DNA from: Pseudomonas fluorescens
GTDB lineage: Bacteria > Pseudomonadota > Gammaproteobacteria > Pseudomonadales > Pseudomonadaceae
Direction of reading: 5' to 3'
DNA length: 64,000 nucleotides
NCBI RefSeq assembly: GCF_900215245.1
Contig: NZ_LT907842.1
Location: forward strand, 3,782,001-3,846,000
Of this stretch, positions 26,124 through 36,830 are shown one piece after another. The first letter of the stretch is position 1, and every line of letters starts with the position of its first letter. The notes beneath the pieces are model-generated. The model searched no databases. It had not been told where the DNA came from and saw only the letters and a list, made by a program, of their open reading frames with translations. The translations under genes and the position numbers were made by a program.

Positions 26124-27752
26124 TCAAATCTGGAAGTGCTTCACCATCGTGTTCAATTCATGCGCCAGGCTGGCGAGGGACTGCGAGGCGGCGGTGGTTT
26201 GGGTCGAGCCTTCTGCGGACTGAACCGACAGTTGTTGAATATTGAGCAAGTTGCGATCGACCGCCCGGGCAACGCCGGCTTGTTCCGCGGCCGCCGTGGT
26301 AATCACCAGGTTTCGGTCATTGATTTCATCGTTGGCAGCCAGAATATCCGCCAGCGCTTGCTGTGCCAGTTCGGCCAGACCCAGGGTTTGCTGAGTCATG
26401 GTGCTGCTGTCGAGCATGGTGTTGACGGTACTGGCGGTGTTGGTCTGGATACCGCCAATCATTTGTTCGATTTCCTGGGTCGATTGGGCCGTGCGGTGGG
26501 CCAGGGCGCGAACTTCGTCGGCGACCACGGCAAAACCACGGCCGGCCTCACCGGCACGTGCAGCTTCGATGGCCGCGTTCAGTGCCAGCAGGTTGGTTTG
26601 CTCGGCAATGGTGCGGATAACATCGAGCACTTTGCCGATACCTTTGGCCTGTTCAGCCAGGCCGCCCACTTGCCCGGAGCTGACCTCCACGCCACGGGTC
26701 AAGGCTTTGATGGCGTTCAACGCCTCAACCATGCGCTGCTGGCCTTTCAAGGCAATGCTTCGCGACTCCTGGGACAGGTCGGAGGTGGAGGCCGCGTTCC
26801 TGGCGACCTCTTCAATGGCGGTGGTCATCTGAGTGACAGCAGTGGCTGCCTGTTCAATCTCGCCATGTTGCTGTTGCAAGTCCCGGCTGCCTTCGGCGGT
26901 CACGGCATTCAATTCTTCGGCCGCTGCAGCCAGTTGGTTGGAGGAACCGGTTATTTGTCGCAGGGTCTGCACCAGGTTATTGCGCATGGTCTCTTGTGCC
27001 CGGAGCAGGCGGGTGGCTTCGTCGTTGCCCGTCGGGTTGATAGGCTGGGTGAGATCACCCCTGGCAATGGTTTCGGCTACGTGTACCGCTTCAATAATGG
27101 GGCCGGTAATGCTTCGGGTCAGCAGCCAGGCCACCAATACGGTGCCACCACTCACCAGCAAAATCACGATTGAGATGCCACCCACGGCATGTTGATAGGC
27201 GGCTACGGACGTCTGGCCGGCCTGTTCTGCGCCTTTGTTGGCCAGGTCTATCAGTTGGTCGAAGTTCTTGGTCATCTGCTCATAACTTTCTCGAATGCTG
27301 TTGAGAAAGTCGCGGGCGCCGGCCTTGTCGCCGGAACGCGAGCGTTTGAGCATCTCGGTGTGGTTCTTCGCGTACCCATCGAGGCTTTGGTTGAACACAT
27401 CGAGGCGTGATTTTTCCTCAGCAGTGCTCAGCAGCGCTGCATATTGGCCAAGCTGCTCCTTGACGCTTTTCAGGCGGCCGGCGGATTTGTCTTCGTAGGT
27501 CTGCATGTCGGCATCGCTGGAAGACAGGATGTGCGCCATCTCGCCCAGGCGATAACGGTCGAGGGACGCATTGGCCAAGGCGAGGATCCTGACGCGTTGC
27601 ATCCAGTTGTTCTGAATGTCAGCGGCTTGTGACTGGACTTCGCCAATCTGCTTGAGGGCAAACAGGCCGAGAAACACACTCAGTGATGCAATAGCGGCGA
27701 AGCCGATGAAGGCTCTGGCTGCGATTCTTATATTTCTCAGGAACATGGGCAT
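26124..27752 (-). CDS. Methyl-accepting chemotaxis protein with 4HB sensor domain
   Basis: 542 residues. TM1 lies at about 10-30, then a helical periplasmic four-helix-bundle (4HB_MCP) ligand domain to about 185, TM2 at about 190-212 and a HAMP domain ([19 protein letters not shown]). The cytoplasmic signalling hairpin is intact, with the tip [23 protein letters not shown] that binds CheA and CheW. No C-terminal CheR pentapeptide is present. The ligand cannot be read from sequence; 4HB domains often sense small organic acids or amines. Monocistronic. Confidence 0.95.
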   Translation of the reverse strand: MPMFLRNIRIAARAFIGFAAIASLSVFLGLFALKQIGEVQSQAADIQNNWMQRVRILALANASLDRYRLGEMAHILSSSDADMQTYEDKSAGRLKSVKEQLGQYAALLSTAEEKSRLDVFNQSLDGYAKNHTEMLKRSRSGDKAGARDFLNSIRESYEQMTKNFDQLIDLANKGAEQAGQTSVAAYQHAVGGISIVILLVSGGTVLVAWLLTRSITGPIIEAVHVAETIARGDLTQPINPTGNDEATRLLRAQETMRNNLVQTLRQITGSSNQLAAAAEELNAVTAEGSRDLQQQHGEIEQAATAVTQMTTAIEEVARNAASTSDLSQESRSIALKGQQRMVEALNAIKALTRGVEVSSGQVGGLAEQAKGIGKVLDVIRTIAEQTNLLALNAAIEAARAGEAGRGFAVVADEVRALAHRTAQSTQEIEQMIGGIQTNTASTVNTMLDSSTMTQQTLGLAELAQQALADILAANDEINDRNLVITTAAAEQAGVARAVDRNLLNIQQLSVQSAEGSTQTTAASQSLASLAHELNTMVKHFQI

Positions 27753-27904
27753 GTCGCTCGGGCTGAAAACGCGTTGGGAAGCAGTGTCGGGCGGGTGTCC
27801 CAGGCGCGGACGGTGAGATCGCCATACCCTCTAGTCGGCGGCTGAGCGAAAGTCTTTAGGTGGGGCAGCCGGATTGCCGGCTAAACGTAGGCGGCGGAAA
27901 AAGA

Positions 27905-27936
27905 AAAACCCCAACCGGGCGACCGGCTGGGGTTTT
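27905..27936. terminator. Intrinsic terminator after nhaA
   Basis: The stem AAAACCCCAACCGG pairs with CCGGCTGGGGTTTT around GCGA. It is almost the same as the hairpin at 25169-25205. It serves nhaA on the minus strand. Confidence 0.93.
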
Positions 27937-27955
27937 GGGGTGTTTCAGACTGGAG

Positions 27956-29131
27956 TCAGGCTTTCTTGCGACTCGCCATCGCCGTCACGGCATAGCCGAT
28001 ACACGCTGCCAGGATCGACCCGGTCAGAATCCCCATCCGATCCTCGCCGGCGAATTCGCTGGCGCCCGGCACAAATGCCAGGGAGCCGACAAACAGGCTC
28101 ATGGTGAAGCCGATACCGCACAGGATCGCCACGCCGAACACCTGACCCCAGTTAGCGCCACTGGGCAGGGCGGCAAGGCCGGTCTTGATGGCCAGCCAGG
28201 TGAGGCCGAACACACCAACGGTCTTGCCGATCAGCAGGCCGGCGGCGATGCCCAGGGGCACGTGGTGGGTGAAGCTTTCCAGGCTCACGCCGGTGAGGGA
28301 TACGCCCGCGTTGGCGAACGCGAACAACGGCAGGATGGCGTAGGCCACCCACGGGTGCAGCGCGTGCTCCAGGGTCAGCAATGGCGAAGGTTCGGCGTTT
28401 TTGGTGCGCAGCGGAATGCAGAACGCCAAGGTCACGCCGGCCAGCGTGGCGTGGACGCCGCTCTTGAGTACACAGACCCACAGGATCAGGCCAACGATCA
28501 GATAGGGCCCGAGTTTGATCACGCCCAGGCGGTTCATCGCGATCAACGCAACCAGACACGCGCCCGCACCTGCCAGGGCGGCGCCCGACAGGTCGGCTGA
28601 ATAGAACACGGCGATGACGATGATTGCACCGAGGTCATCGATGATGGCCAAGGTCATCAGGAACAGTTTCAGCGACACCGGCACGCGCTTGCCCAGCAGG
28701 GCCAGCACGCCAAGGGCAAAAGCGATATCGGTGGCCATGGGGATCGCCCAGCCGGACAGCGCGGCGGGGTAATCCTTGTTGATCGCCCAGTAGATCAGCG
28801 CGGGTACGACCATGCCGCCAATGGCCGCCGCACCGGGCAAGACCACTTGCGAGGGCTTGGACAGGTGACCGTCGAGCAACTCGCGCTTCACCTCCAGGCC
28901 GATCAGCAGGAAGAACAGGGCCATCAGGCCATCGTTGATCCATAGCAAGGCGGGCTTGGCGATTTTGAGTGCGCCAATCTGCGCCACTACCGGGGTATCG
29001 AGGAAGGCACCGTAGAGGTGCGACAACGGTGAGTTATTAATGATCAGCGCCAAGGCGGCAGCGGCGATCAACAACAGACCGCTGGCGGCTTCCAGCTGGA
29101 AGAAACGGGTGAAAGTGCTACGCAGAGGCAA
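27956..29131 (-). CDS. nhaA: Na+/H+ antiporter NhaA
   Basis: 391 residues with about twelve transmembrane segments. The conserved pair of aspartates for ion binding is in [13 protein letters not shown], and further NhaA signatures are [42 protein letters not shown] and [13 protein letters not shown]. It exchanges internal sodium for external protons, giving salt and alkali tolerance. The start is a TTG at 29131 (then CCT CTG CGT), with GGAGAG 6 bases upstream; no in-frame ATG is better placed. Monocistronic. Confidence 0.95.
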   Translation of the reverse strand: MPLRSTFTRFFQLEAASGLLLIAAAALALIINNSPLSHLYGAFLDTPVVAQIGALKIAKPALLWINDGLMALFFLLIGLEVKRELLDGHLSKPSQVVLPGAAAIGGMVVPALIYWAINKDYPAALSGWAIPMATDIAFALGVLALLGKRVPVSLKLFLMTLAIIDDLGAIIVIAVFYSADLSGAALAGAGACLVALIAMNRLGVIKLGPYLIVGLILWVCVLKSGVHATLAGVTLAFCIPLRTKNAEPSPLLTLEHALHPWVAYAILPLFAFANAGVSLTGVSLESFTHHVPLGIAAGLLIGKTVGVFGLTWLAIKTGLAALPSGANWGQVFGVAILCGIGFTMSLFVGSLAFVPGASEFAGEDRMGILTGSILAACIGYAVTAMASRKKA

Positions 29132-29347
29132 GGGATGCTCTCCAATCCAGGTTCAATAGGTGGGTACCCTAACCCGTACCGTTAGTTGTTAAAACAAAAG
29201 TTATATTCTTATTTGTTATAAGCGATGGTCAGGATCGATGATGGGCTGAAGCCTAGCAATTGTGTGTCTAATTGAGACGTCACTGTATCTGTGTGCAGTG
29301 TAGGAAACCCCCTAAAATCGGGGCTGAAATCTTTAGAGACGCACCCT

Positions 29348-30442
29348 ATGAGTGACCACCGTATCTGGGCCCGTGAAGCCATTCGCATCATCGAAGCGGA
29401 CTTTCAACGCAGCGCCGACACACACCTGATCCCGTTGCCATTGCCGGGCTTGCCGGGTATCGAGTTGTACTTCAAGGATGAGTCCAGCCACCCCACCGGC
29501 AGCCTCAAGCATCGGCTGGCACGTTCGCTGTTCCTGTATGCCTTGTGTAACGGCTGGCTCAAGCCGGGTGCGCCAGTGATCGAGGCGTCCAGCGGTTCGA
29601 CGGCGATCTCCGAGGCGTACTTTGCACGCTTGCTCGGCCTGCCGTTTATTGCGGTGATGCCGGCCACCACGTCGAAAGAGAAGATCGCGCAGATCGCTTT
29701 CTACGGTGGCAAAAGCCATCTGGTGAATGATCCGACGCAGATATACGCCGAGTCCGAACGGTTGGCGAAGGAAAGTGGCGGTCACTTCATGGACCAATTC
29801 ACCTACGCCGAGCGGGCGACGGACTGGCGGGCGAACAACAATATCGCCGAGTCGATCTTCCAGCAGATGCGCTTTGAGCATTACCCCGAACCGAGCTGGT
29901 TGATCTCAAGCCCCGGCACCGGTGGCACGACCGCTACCCTGGGACGCTATGTGCGTTATCGCCAGCATTGCACCCGCGTGTTGTGCGCCGATGCCGAACG
30001 TTCAGTGTTCTTTGATTACTACCAGACCGGCGACGCCAGCCTGCGCCTGGAGTGCGGTTCGCGCATCGAAGGCATCGGCCGGCCACGGGTTGAAGCGTCG
30101 TTTCTGCCCAAGGTGATTGATGCCATGGTCAAGGTGCCGGACGCGCTGTCACTGGCCGCCATGCACTACCTGGCCGAACGGCTGGGGCGGCGGGTTGGCG
30201 GCTCCAGCGGGACTAACCTGATTGGCGCCCTGGTGGCCGCACAGCAGATGAAAGCGGCGGGGGAGTCGGGGTCGATCGTGGCGATCTTGTGTGATGGTGG
30301 GGAGCGCTATGCCACCACTTACTACGATCAGGCGTGGCTGACGGGGCAGGGCTATGAACTTGACGGTTTGATCGCGGCCGTTGCGGCCAGTGTCGAACGG
30401 GGCGAGCCGCTGCCGGACAGCGTCCTGCGCGCCAACATCTGA
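29348..30442 (+). CDS. PLP-dependent cysteine synthase family protein
   Basis: 364 residues of fold-type II, related to CysK/CysM and cystathionine beta-synthase. The PLP lysine is K54 in [12 protein letters not shown]; the substrate loop is ASSGSTAIS (equivalent of the TSGNTG loop) and the phosphate loop is [14 protein letters not shown]. The C-terminus has [10 protein letters not shown] and [14 protein letters not shown], typical of the CysM-like branch. I start it at 29348 ([10 protein letters not shown]). It is alone between nhaA (divergent) and a REPIN, so the reaction (cysteine synthesis, desulfhydration or a beta-replacement) cannot be settled by context. Confidence 0.88.
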   Translation: MSDHRIWAREAIRIIEADFQRSADTHLIPLPLPGLPGIELYFKDESSHPTGSLKHRLARSLFLYALCNGWLKPGAPVIEASSGSTAISEAYFARLLGLPFIAVMPATTSKEKIAQIAFYGGKSHLVNDPTQIYAESERLAKESGGHFMDQFTYAERATDWRANNNIAESIFQQMRFEHYPEPSWLISSPGTGGTTATLGRYVRYRQHCTRVLCADAERSVFFDYYQTGDASLRLECGSRIEGIGRPRVEASFLPKVIDAMVKVPDALSLAAMHYLAERLGRRVGGSSGTNLIGALVAAQQMKAAGESGSIVAILCDGGERYATTYYDQAWLTGQGYELDGLIAAVAASVERGEPLPDSVLRANI

Positions 30443-30457
30443 TACCGCGTAACACCC

Positions 30458-30550
30458 AATGTGGGAGCGGGCTTGCTCGCGAAGGCGGACGGTCAGTCGA
30501 AAAATCATTGACTGAACCACCGCCTTCGCGAGCAAGCCCGCTCCCACATT
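30458..30550. repeat. REPIN (paired REP palindrome)
   Basis: AATGTGGGAGCGGGCTTGCT and its complement flank a 40-bp centre that is itself partly palindromic (GGCGGACGGTCAGTC...GACTGAACCACCGCC). It separates two converging genes and probably ends both transcripts. Confidence 0.92.
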
Positions 30551-30576
30551 TGAATTGCTGTCTGTTCAGATTCGGC

Positions 30577-32190
30577 TTAGGCCTCGATACCGAGCATGTC
30601 CCGCGCCAACGCTTCGGCAATTCGAATACCGTCGACACCCGCCGACAGAATCCCACCGGCGTAACCCGCGCCTTCGCCCGCCGGGAACAGGCCTTTCACG
30701 TTCAAACTCTGCATCGACTCGTTACGGGTAATCCGCAACGGTGATGACGTGCGTGTTTCGATACCGGTCAACACGGCGTCGTGCAGCGAGTAGCCTTTGA
30801 TCTGTTTCTCGAACGCCGGCAACGCTTCACGAATCGCTTCAATGGCGAAGTCCGGCAAGGCCAGGGCCAGGTCACCGAGTGCCACACCCGGTTTGTAGGA
30901 CGGTTCCACACTGCCGATGGCGGTGGACGGCTTGCCGGCGATGAAATCGCCCACCAGCTGCGCCGGTGCCTCGTAGTTGCTGCCACCGAGGATGTAGGCG
31001 TGGGACTCCAGGCGCTCCTGCAACTCGATGCCGGCCAACGGGCCACCTGGGTAGTCCACTTCCGGGGTGATGCCGACCACGATGCCGGAGTTGGCATTGC
31101 GTTCGTTACGCGAATACTGGCTCATGCCGTTGGTGACGACACGGTTGGGCTCGGAAGTGGCTGCCACTACCGTACCGCCTGGGCACATGCAGAAGCTGTA
31201 GACCGAGCGGCCGTTCTTGGCGTGGTGCACCAGCTTGTAGTCGGCAGCTCCGAGTTTTGGGTGCCCGGCGTATTTGCCCAGGCGCGCCGCGTCGATCAGC
31301 GACTGCGGGTGTTCGATACGGAAACCCACCGAAAACGGCTTGGCCTCCATGTACACGCCACGCCCGTGGAGCATGCGGAAAGTGTCGCGGGCGCTGTGGC
31401 CAAGGGCGAGGATCACGTGCCTGGAGAGGATCTGCTCACCGTCATTCACCACGACGCCGTTCAACTGGCCATCTTCGATCAGCACGTCGGTAACCCGCTG
31501 TTCGAAGCGCACTTCACCGCCCAGGGCGATGATCTGCTCGCGCATGTTTTCCACCACGCCGGTCAGACGGAATGTACCGATGTGCGGCTTGCTGACGTAG
31601 AGGATTTCTTCCGGCGCACCGGCTTTGACGAACTCGTGCAGCACTTTGCGACCGTGGAATTTCGGGTCCTTGATCTGGCTGTAGAGCTTGCCGTCGGAGA
31701 AGGTCCCGGCGCCGCCTTCGCCAAACTGCACGTTGGACTCCGGGTTGAGCACGTTTTTGCGCCACAGGCCCCAGGTGTCCTTGGTGCGCTGGCGCACTTC
31801 CTTGCCGCGTTCGAGGATGATCGGCTTGAAGCCCATTTGGGCCAGCAGCAGCCCGGCGAAGATCCCGCACGGACCAAAACCGACCACGATTGGCCGTTCA
31901 ACCAGGCCGTGCGGCGCCTGGCCCACCACCTTGTAGCTGACATCCGGGGCCGGGTTGACGTTGCGATCATCGGCGAACTTGAGCAGCAGCGCGGCTTCGC
32001 CCTTCACGTTCAGGTCGATGGTGTAGATGAAGCACAGCTCCGACGATTTTTTACGGGCGTCGTAGCTGCGTTTGAACAGGGTGAAATCGAGCAGGTCATC
32101 ACTGGCGATGCCCAGGCGCTGCACGATGGCAGGCCGTAGGTCTTCTTCGGGATGGTCGATGGGCAGCTTGAGTTCGGTGATTCGTAACAT
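30577..32190 (-). CDS. FAD/NAD(P)-dependent oxidoreductase, HI0933/COG2509-like
   Basis: 537 residues. An N-terminal domain of about 90 residues (MLRITELKLPIDHPEED) precedes a dinucleotide-binding loop VVGFGPCGIFAG (GxGxxG). The remainder carries FGEGGAGTFSDGKL, LALGHSARD, and a C-terminal FAD motif GLFPAGEGAGYAGGILSAGVDG. The family (uncharacterised FAD-dependent dehydrogenases, COG2509) is widespread and its substrate is unknown. Monocistronic. Confidence 0.9.
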   Translation of the reverse strand: MLRITELKLPIDHPEEDLRPAIVQRLGIASDDLLDFTLFKRSYDARKKSSELCFIYTIDLNVKGEAALLLKFADDRNVNPAPDVSYKVVGQAPHGLVERPIVVGFGPCGIFAGLLLAQMGFKPIILERGKEVRQRTKDTWGLWRKNVLNPESNVQFGEGGAGTFSDGKLYSQIKDPKFHGRKVLHEFVKAGAPEEILYVSKPHIGTFRLTGVVENMREQIIALGGEVRFEQRVTDVLIEDGQLNGVVVNDGEQILSRHVILALGHSARDTFRMLHGRGVYMEAKPFSVGFRIEHPQSLIDAARLGKYAGHPKLGAADYKLVHHAKNGRSVYSFCMCPGGTVVAATSEPNRVVTNGMSQYSRNERNANSGIVVGITPEVDYPGGPLAGIELQERLESHAYILGGSNYEAPAQLVGDFIAGKPSTAIGSVEPSYKPGVALGDLALALPDFAIEAIREALPAFEKQIKGYSLHDAVLTGIETRTSSPLRITRNESMQSLNVKGLFPAGEGAGYAGGILSAGVDGIRIAEALARDMLGIEA

Positions 32191-32296
32191 GACGGGATCC
32201 GGTAGGCGGCGGGAAAAGAGGCCGGCTGTTTTGCAAACCGGCGATTATAAGCCCCAATGGCGGTTTTTCGTCATGTTAAAACAGCGCAGGGCTGAT

Positions 32297-32968
32297 TCAG
32301 TCGTCGCGAGAGCCGCCGAACGATGCGCAACCCCGTTGTACCTGGCCGTTGACTCGCAACTCGGCGGTCATGTGTTGCAAGCTGCCACTGACGCTGTCGA
32401 TGCAGCGTTGCGGCGCCACCCACAGTTCGATGTGTTGGTTGTTGGCTTCCGTCATCAGGTTAAAGCGGCCGTCGCCCATTTGCTCTTCTACGTAGGGCAC
32501 CGCCAGGGGTGGCTGGCCCTCACGCTCGAGCACCATGCCCTTGGCGGTGACGTTCATCGCCCAGGCGGGTTTGTGGCCGTTGGCCCGCAGGGTCATGCGC
32601 TTGAAATCCGGGTCATCGCAGGCCGAGGTCGAGCGCTCGACCCGATACAGCTGCTGGAGGTCTACCGAACCCTGGGTGCCGCTGGCAACACCGGAAAACT
32701 TGCCGCGCAAGTCGGCAAACAGCACACCCTGTTGGCCGGCCAGGGAGGCGGCCTCCTGCAGGATGCTGGTGCCGCCGGTGTCGTTGACCACGTAGTTGCG
32801 TTTGTCGCCGCACGGCTGGAACAACAGTTTGCCGGCCACCGCTGTCAATTCACCCTGCATACGGGTCAGCCCCGCAGTTGACGGTTTGGCCGGTTCGCTC
32901 TCGAACATCTGGCAAGCGGTGAACAGGGGCAGCAGGGCAAACAGGGCAAGGGTACGGGCGGCGCGCAT
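32297..32968 (-). CDS. COG3650-type lipoprotein
   Basis: 223 residues with lipobox FTAC (C19). The body has two related parts: RMQGELTAVAGKLLFQPCGDKRNYVV and a C-terminal VAPQRCIDSVSGSLQHMTAELRVNGQVQRGC that carries the conserved paired cysteines of this uncharacterised membrane-protein family. No enzyme motif is seen. Probably an outer-membrane lipoprotein exposed to the periplasm. Confidence 0.8.
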   Translation of the reverse strand: MRAARTLALFALLPLFTACQMFESEPAKPSTAGLTRMQGELTAVAGKLLFQPCGDKRNYVVNDTGGTSILQEAASLAGQQGVLFADLRGKFSGVASGTQGSVDLQQLYRVERSTSACDDPDFKRMTLRANGHKPAWAMNVTAKGMVLEREGQPPLAVPYVEEQMGDGRFNLMTEANNQHIELWVAPQRCIDSVSGSLQHMTAELRVNGQVQRGCASFGGSRDD

Positions 32969-33065
32969 TTATCGGGTCTCCAAACAAGTGCCGCCACGTT
33001 ACGCAGGCTGACGCCGCACCACAAGCCCGTCGGCCGGCTTCAGGAATTTCTGACAGACACAAAAT

Positions 33066-33665
33066 TCAGCCGACGATAAAGGTCTGGCCCGTCTGTAAAC
33101 CTTCGACACTTTTCGCGTAGGCCAATGCCACATCAGCAGCGGGTGCAGGTTTGTAGCCACGGAAGTAGGGCGCGTAGCTGCCCATGGCTTCCAGCAGCAC
33201 GGTCGGGCTCACGGAATTGACGCGCAGGCCCCGTGGCAACTCGATCGCGGCAGCTTTGACGAAGGCATCCAGTGCGCCGTTGACCAGTGCGGCAGATGCG
33301 CCGGTGCGGATCGGGTCACGGTTGAGAATGCCGCTGGTGAAGGTGAACGAGGCGCCATCGTTGGCGTATTCGCGACCGATCAACAGCAGGTTGACCTGGC
33401 CCATCAGCTTGTCGCGCAGGCCCAGTTCAAAATCGGTTTCGCTCATGTCACCCAACGGCACGAAATTCACACTGCCAGCCGCGCAGACCAGGGCATCGAA
33501 CTTGCCGGTCTGTTCGAATAGCTTGCGGATTGAAGCGCTGTCACTGATGTCCACCTGGAAGTCCCCATGGGTGCGACCGACGCTGATCACCTCGTGACGC
33601 TGGGCGAGTTCTGCTTTGACGGCCGAGCCGATTGTGCCGCTGGCACCAATCAATAGGATTTTCAT
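33066..33665 (-). CDS. Short-chain dehydrogenase/reductase
   Basis: 199 residues. The cofactor loop is GASGTIGSAV (7-16) and the NNAG-like segment is VCAAGSV. The central helix has TSGILN..NGALDAFVKAAAIEL where the catalytic YxxxK is not evident, as in a short-SDR subfamily (YwnB-like) that lacks the canonical Tyr-Lys pair. The ribosome site is a strong CCTGGAGGAAC. It is divergent from a LysR regulator over a 103-bp gap, so that regulator probably controls it. Confidence 0.88.
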   Translation of the reverse strand: MKILLIGASGTIGSAVKAELAQRHEVISVGRTHGDFQVDISDSASIRKLFEQTGKFDALVCAAGSVNFVPLGDMSETDFELGLRDKLMGQVNLLLIGREYANDGASFTFTSGILNRDPIRTGASAALVNGALDAFVKAAAIELPRGLRVNSVSPTVLLEAMGSYAPYFRGYKPAPAADVALAYAKSVEGLQTGQTFIVG

Positions 33666-33768
33666 CGTGCTGTTCCTCCAGGGGTAAGTGAGGTTTCAGT
33701 CTAGTGTGGCTTTTCGGTCGGATAAACGCGCTAATAGGCAACCTTTGGTTTTCAAATGGAAACAATCC

Positions 33769-34677
33769 ATGAGCGAGATGGATGACCTGGCGGCGTTTGC
33801 CGTGCTGATCGAAGCCGGCAGTTTTACCGTCGCGGCCGAGCAGTTGGGGTGCAGCAAGGGCCAGCTGTCCAAGCGCATCAGCCAACTGGAAGCGCGGTTT
33901 TGCGTGGTGTTGCTGCACCGCACCACCCGCAAGTTGAGCCTGACCGCAGCCGGTGCGGCGTTGTTGCCCCAGGCCCAGGCGCTGGTGGTACAGGTGGAGC
34001 GCGCCCGACAGGCATTGGCGCGGCTCAAGGACGACCTGGCCGGGCCGGTGCGTATGACGGTTCCGGTGTCGTTGGGGGAAACCTTCTTCGATGGTTTGCT
34101 GCTCGAGTTTTCCAAGCAGTACCCGCAGGTGCAGATCGAACTGGAATTGAGCAACAGTTACCGGGACCTGGCGCGCGATGGCTTTGATTTGGGCGTGCGC
34201 ATGGGGGCCATCGAAAACGAGCGTCTGGTGGCCAAGCCATTGCTGGCCTGGCATGAGATGACCTGCGCCAGCCCGGCCTATCTGGAACAGCACGGCGAGC
34301 CGCTGACCCCGGCGGACCTGGCAGCTCATACCTGCCTGTTGAACAGTCACTACAGCGGGCGTGAAGAATGGCTGTACCACCAGCAACACGAATTGCTGCG
34401 TGTGCGGGTCAGCGGCACATTCGCTTCCAACCACTACAACCTGTTGAAAAAAGCCGCACTGGTGGGCGCCGGTATCGCCCGCCTGCCGTCCTACGTTTTA
34501 CCGGCGGAACTGGCTGACGGTCGATTGCGCTGGCTCTTGCGCGATTATCAGACTCGCAGCATGCCGATGCATCTGGTTCACCCGTATCAGGGCGGCTTGC
34601 CGCGCCGCACTCAGGTGCTCGCCGATTACCTGGTGGATTGGTTCAAGCGCAGCGGTGAAACGTTGGACCGGCTTTAA
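33769..34677 (+). CDS. LysR family transcriptional regulator
   Basis: 302 residues from the ATG at 33769 (MSEMDDLAAFAVLIEAG). The helix-turn-helix is SFTVAAEQLGCSKGQLSKRISQLEARF. The effector domain begins near VRMTVPVSLGETFFDGLL. It belongs to the CrgA/AaeR-like LysR group. It shares its promoter region with the SDR gene, the usual arrangement for a regulator and its target. It ends 4 bp inside the converging DoxX-like gene. Confidence 0.92.
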   Translation: MSEMDDLAAFAVLIEAGSFTVAAEQLGCSKGQLSKRISQLEARFCVVLLHRTTRKLSLTAAGAALLPQAQALVVQVERARQALARLKDDLAGPVRMTVPVSLGETFFDGLLLEFSKQYPQVQIELELSNSYRDLARDGFDLGVRMGAIENERLVAKPLLAWHEMTCASPAYLEQHGEPLTPADLAAHTCLLNSHYSGREEWLYHQQHELLRVRVSGTFASNHYNLLKKAALVGAGIARLPSYVLPAELADGRLRWLLRDYQTRSMPMHLVHPYQGGLPRRTQVLADYLVDWFKRSGETLDRL

Positions 34678-35159
34678 CGGTAGCGACGTGCAATCAGGTG
34701 ATCAATCGACAGGCTGCCCGGGCCTTTGGCGACCAGCAGTAGCAACAAGGCAAGCCAGGTGCCATGGGTCGGGTACGCGTCGGGGTAGACGAAGAGTTGA
34801 ATGGTCAGGGTCATGCCAATCAGGGCCAGGGCCGAGAAGCGTGTGGCCAAGCCGACCAGAATCAACACCGGAAAAAAGTGTTCGGCAAAGGCTGCCATGT
34901 GCGCGGCGACTTCCGGCGACAGCAAAGGCACGTGATATTCACTGCGAAACAGCGGCAGGGTGGAGGCGGCAAGGCGTGGTTCGCCCAGTTGGAACGTGCC
35001 GCTGATCAGGTCGATGGCAAAGCCTTCGACCTTGGTTTGCCCCGACTTCCAGAACACCGCTGCAATCGAAAAACGCGCGAGAAAGGCGATCAGGCTGTAG
35101 GGGATTTTTTCGAACAGAGCGATGGTCCGTTTTACCAGGCAAGTAGGGGAAGTGTTCAT
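34674..35159 (-). CDS. DoxX family membrane protein, bufferin operon
   Basis: 161 residues from the ATG at 35159, four transmembrane helices. DoxX features are IAFLARFSIAAVFWKSGQTKVEGF, HFFPVLILVGLATRFSALALIGM and LLVAKGPGSLSIDHL. It is the last gene of a four-gene operon (precursor, MNIO enzyme, DUF2063 protein, DoxX) and overlaps the previous gene by 4 bp. In bufferin clusters the DoxX protein (BufD) is thought to serve in the membrane step or in redox, but its role is not settled. Confidence 0.88.
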   Translation of the reverse strand: MNTSPTCLVKRTIALFEKIPYSLIAFLARFSIAAVFWKSGQTKVEGFAIDLISGTFQLGEPRLAASTLPLFRSEYHVPLLSPEVAAHMAAFAEHFFPVLILVGLATRFSALALIGMTLTIQLFVYPDAYPTHGTWLALLLLLVAKGPGSLSIDHLIARRYR

Positions 35160-35932
35160 GGCGATTCCTTTTGTTCTGTGTGCAAATGAGTGATGGCGTC
35201 GTGGCTGATCAGCAGGGTCAGGCACTGGTTCAGGTCGAATTCGCTGGCGGCTTCCAGGGCCTGGGTCACGGCCATTTCCAGCCCAGCGCCGTGGTTGAGG
35301 CTGTTGATGAACGCGACCGAACCTGCGTCTATTGCGAATACCTTGACGGCCAGCCCCTGGCGTAACACCAAGGCACTTTGCGCATGCCAGGCATTCAAAC
35401 TGGCAATGGCCCCCTCGGTCTGGTGCGCTGCCCAGACGGCGACGATCGCGTAGGCGGAGTTCAACGTGGCGAGTGAGGGATGCAGTTGCAGGCGTAGTTC
35501 GCCCAAGTGGGTTTGGGTTTGCAGTGCCTGCAACACGGCCTGTTGTTGCAGTGGCGCAACATCCGCCGCGTGATAGGCGCGCACCCGCAAGCGTTCCAGG
35601 CGCGCGATATCAGCCAGGTAGGGCACGCTGGCAGCCGGCTCGAAGCCCTGGATAAAGTCGGCAAAGCTGCTGCCGTATTCACTGATCAGTGGGCTGTTGG
35701 GCGGGCAGGCCTGTACATAGAGGCTGGCCATGGCGCGAAAGAATGCCTCGCCGACCAATTGCAACGTGACGGGATAGGCCGTCGCCAGCGCATTGATCAG
35801 CGCGCTGTGGACGTTGTTGCGATACACCGCAAAGCGGCTGGCCGGATCGGCGCCGTTGCTGCTGAACAGACCCTCGGGGCAGACCGGGTCGGGTGCGAGC
35901 AGGGCACTGGCAAACGCATCTTGAAGGCTCAT
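35156..35932 (-). CDS. bufC: DUF2063 protein, BufC/HvfC-type partner of the MNIO enzyme
   Basis: 258 residues. The N-terminal half is the DUF2063 putative DNA-binding domain ([12 protein letters not shown]...[45 protein letters not shown]), the C-terminal half a second alpha/beta domain. In MNIO systems this protein partners the DUF692 enzyme and helps recognise the precursor. Both junctions are 4-bp overlaps, so stoichiometric synthesis with its neighbours is likely. DNA binding is not supported by context. Confidence 0.88.
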   Translation of the reverse strand: MSLQDAFASALLAPDPVCPEGLFSSNGADPASRFAVYRNNVHSALINALATAYPVTLQLVGEAFFRAMASLYVQACPPNSPLISEYGSSFADFIQGFEPAASVPYLADIARLERLRVRAYHAADVAPLQQQAVLQALQTQTHLGELRLQLHPSLATLNSAYAIVAVWAAHQTEGAIASLNAWHAQSALVLRQGLAVKVFAIDAGSVAFINSLNHGAGLEMAVTQALEAASEFDLNQCLTLLISHDAITHLHTEQKESP

Positions 35933-36807
35933 TGGTTCACCTGCGACAGATGCCAGTCGGCGTGTTGGACTTCGGCGTGCAGCACGCTGAAGGCCGGCAC
36001 GTGGTTATCGCGCTCAATCAGCGTGGCCACCGGGCCCGTACGCATAAGGACGTGTTGGTACAACTGCCATACGGCGTTATCGACGGGCGCACCATGGTCA
36101 TCGATCAGCAGGCGATCGCCCAGGCTGTCAGTGTCTTCGGCAAATCCGGCCAGATGAATCTCTCCCACGGCACGCAATGGCAGTGCGTCAATGTAGGAAA
36201 GGGGATCTCGCTGGTGATTGATGCACGACACATAGACGTTGTTGACGTCCAGCAACAGGCCGCAACCGGTGCGGCGAATGATCTCGCTGATGAAGTCTGT
36301 CTCGTCCAGGGTGGAGCGCTGGAATTGCAGATAGGTCGACGGATTCTCCAGCAGCATCGGCTGCTTGAGGGTGCTTTGCACCTGGTCGATGTGTTCGCAC
36401 ACCCGTTTCAGGGTGGCGGCATCGTAAGCCAAGGGCAGCAAGTCGTTGAGAAACACCGGGCCGTGGCTGGACCAGGCCAGGTGTTCGGAAAAAGAGTGGG
36501 GTTGATAGCGTTCGATCAGCGTGGCCAACCGTGCCAGGTGCTCACGGTTCAACGGGCCTTCGCCGCCGATGGACAGACCCACGCCGTGCAACGACAGTGG
36601 GTACTGCTCGCGGATCAACCCCAGGTAATGGTGGAACGGGCCGCCGGCAACCATGTAGTTTTCGGCGTGCACTTCAAAAAAACCGATGTCGGGCGAGGTT
36701 TCGAGCACTTCGCTGAAGTGCTCGTTCTTCAGCCCCAGCCCGGCCCTGCAAGGGAGCCCGGGCGCCTGAGCGGGTGAGACCGTGTGTTGGGGAGAAAGCG
36801 TCATCAT
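35929..36807 (-). CDS. bufB: DUF692 multinuclear non-heme iron oxygenase (MNIO), BufB type
   Basis: 292-residue TIM-barrel enzyme. Candidate iron ligands are in [10 protein letters not shown] (H47, E49, N50), [12 protein letters not shown] (H74), FSEHLAW (E108, H109), LLENPS (E154), LLLDVNN (D187, N189) and EIHLAGF (E217, H218). MNIO enzymes modify cysteines in precursor peptides using O2; in bufferin systems they make copper-binding sulfur heterocycles. It starts 23 bp after the precursor gene; either of two adjacent ATGs (36807, 36804) may be used. Confidence 0.92.
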   Translation of the reverse strand: MMTLSPQHTVSPAQAPGLPCRAGLGLKNEHFSEVLETSPDIGFFEVHAENYMVAGGPFHHYLGLIREQYPLSLHGVGLSIGGEGPLNREHLARLATLIERYQPHSFSEHLAWSSHGPVFLNDLLPLAYDAATLKRVCEHIDQVQSTLKQPMLLENPSTYLQFQRSTLDETDFISEIIRRTGCGLLLDVNNVYVSCINHQRDPLSYIDALPLRAVGEIHLAGFAEDTDSLGDRLLIDDHGAPVDNAVWQLYQHVLMRTGPVATLIERDNHVPAFSVLHAEVQHADWHLSQVNQ

Positions 36808-36830
36808 CAGTACTCAGGCCGAGGGCTGTT

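Noticed and set aside
35156..35932. DUF2063 protein taken as a DNA-binding regulator
   Set aside because: The domain name suggests DNA binding, but its coupling between MNIO and DoxX genes marks it as the MNIO partner.
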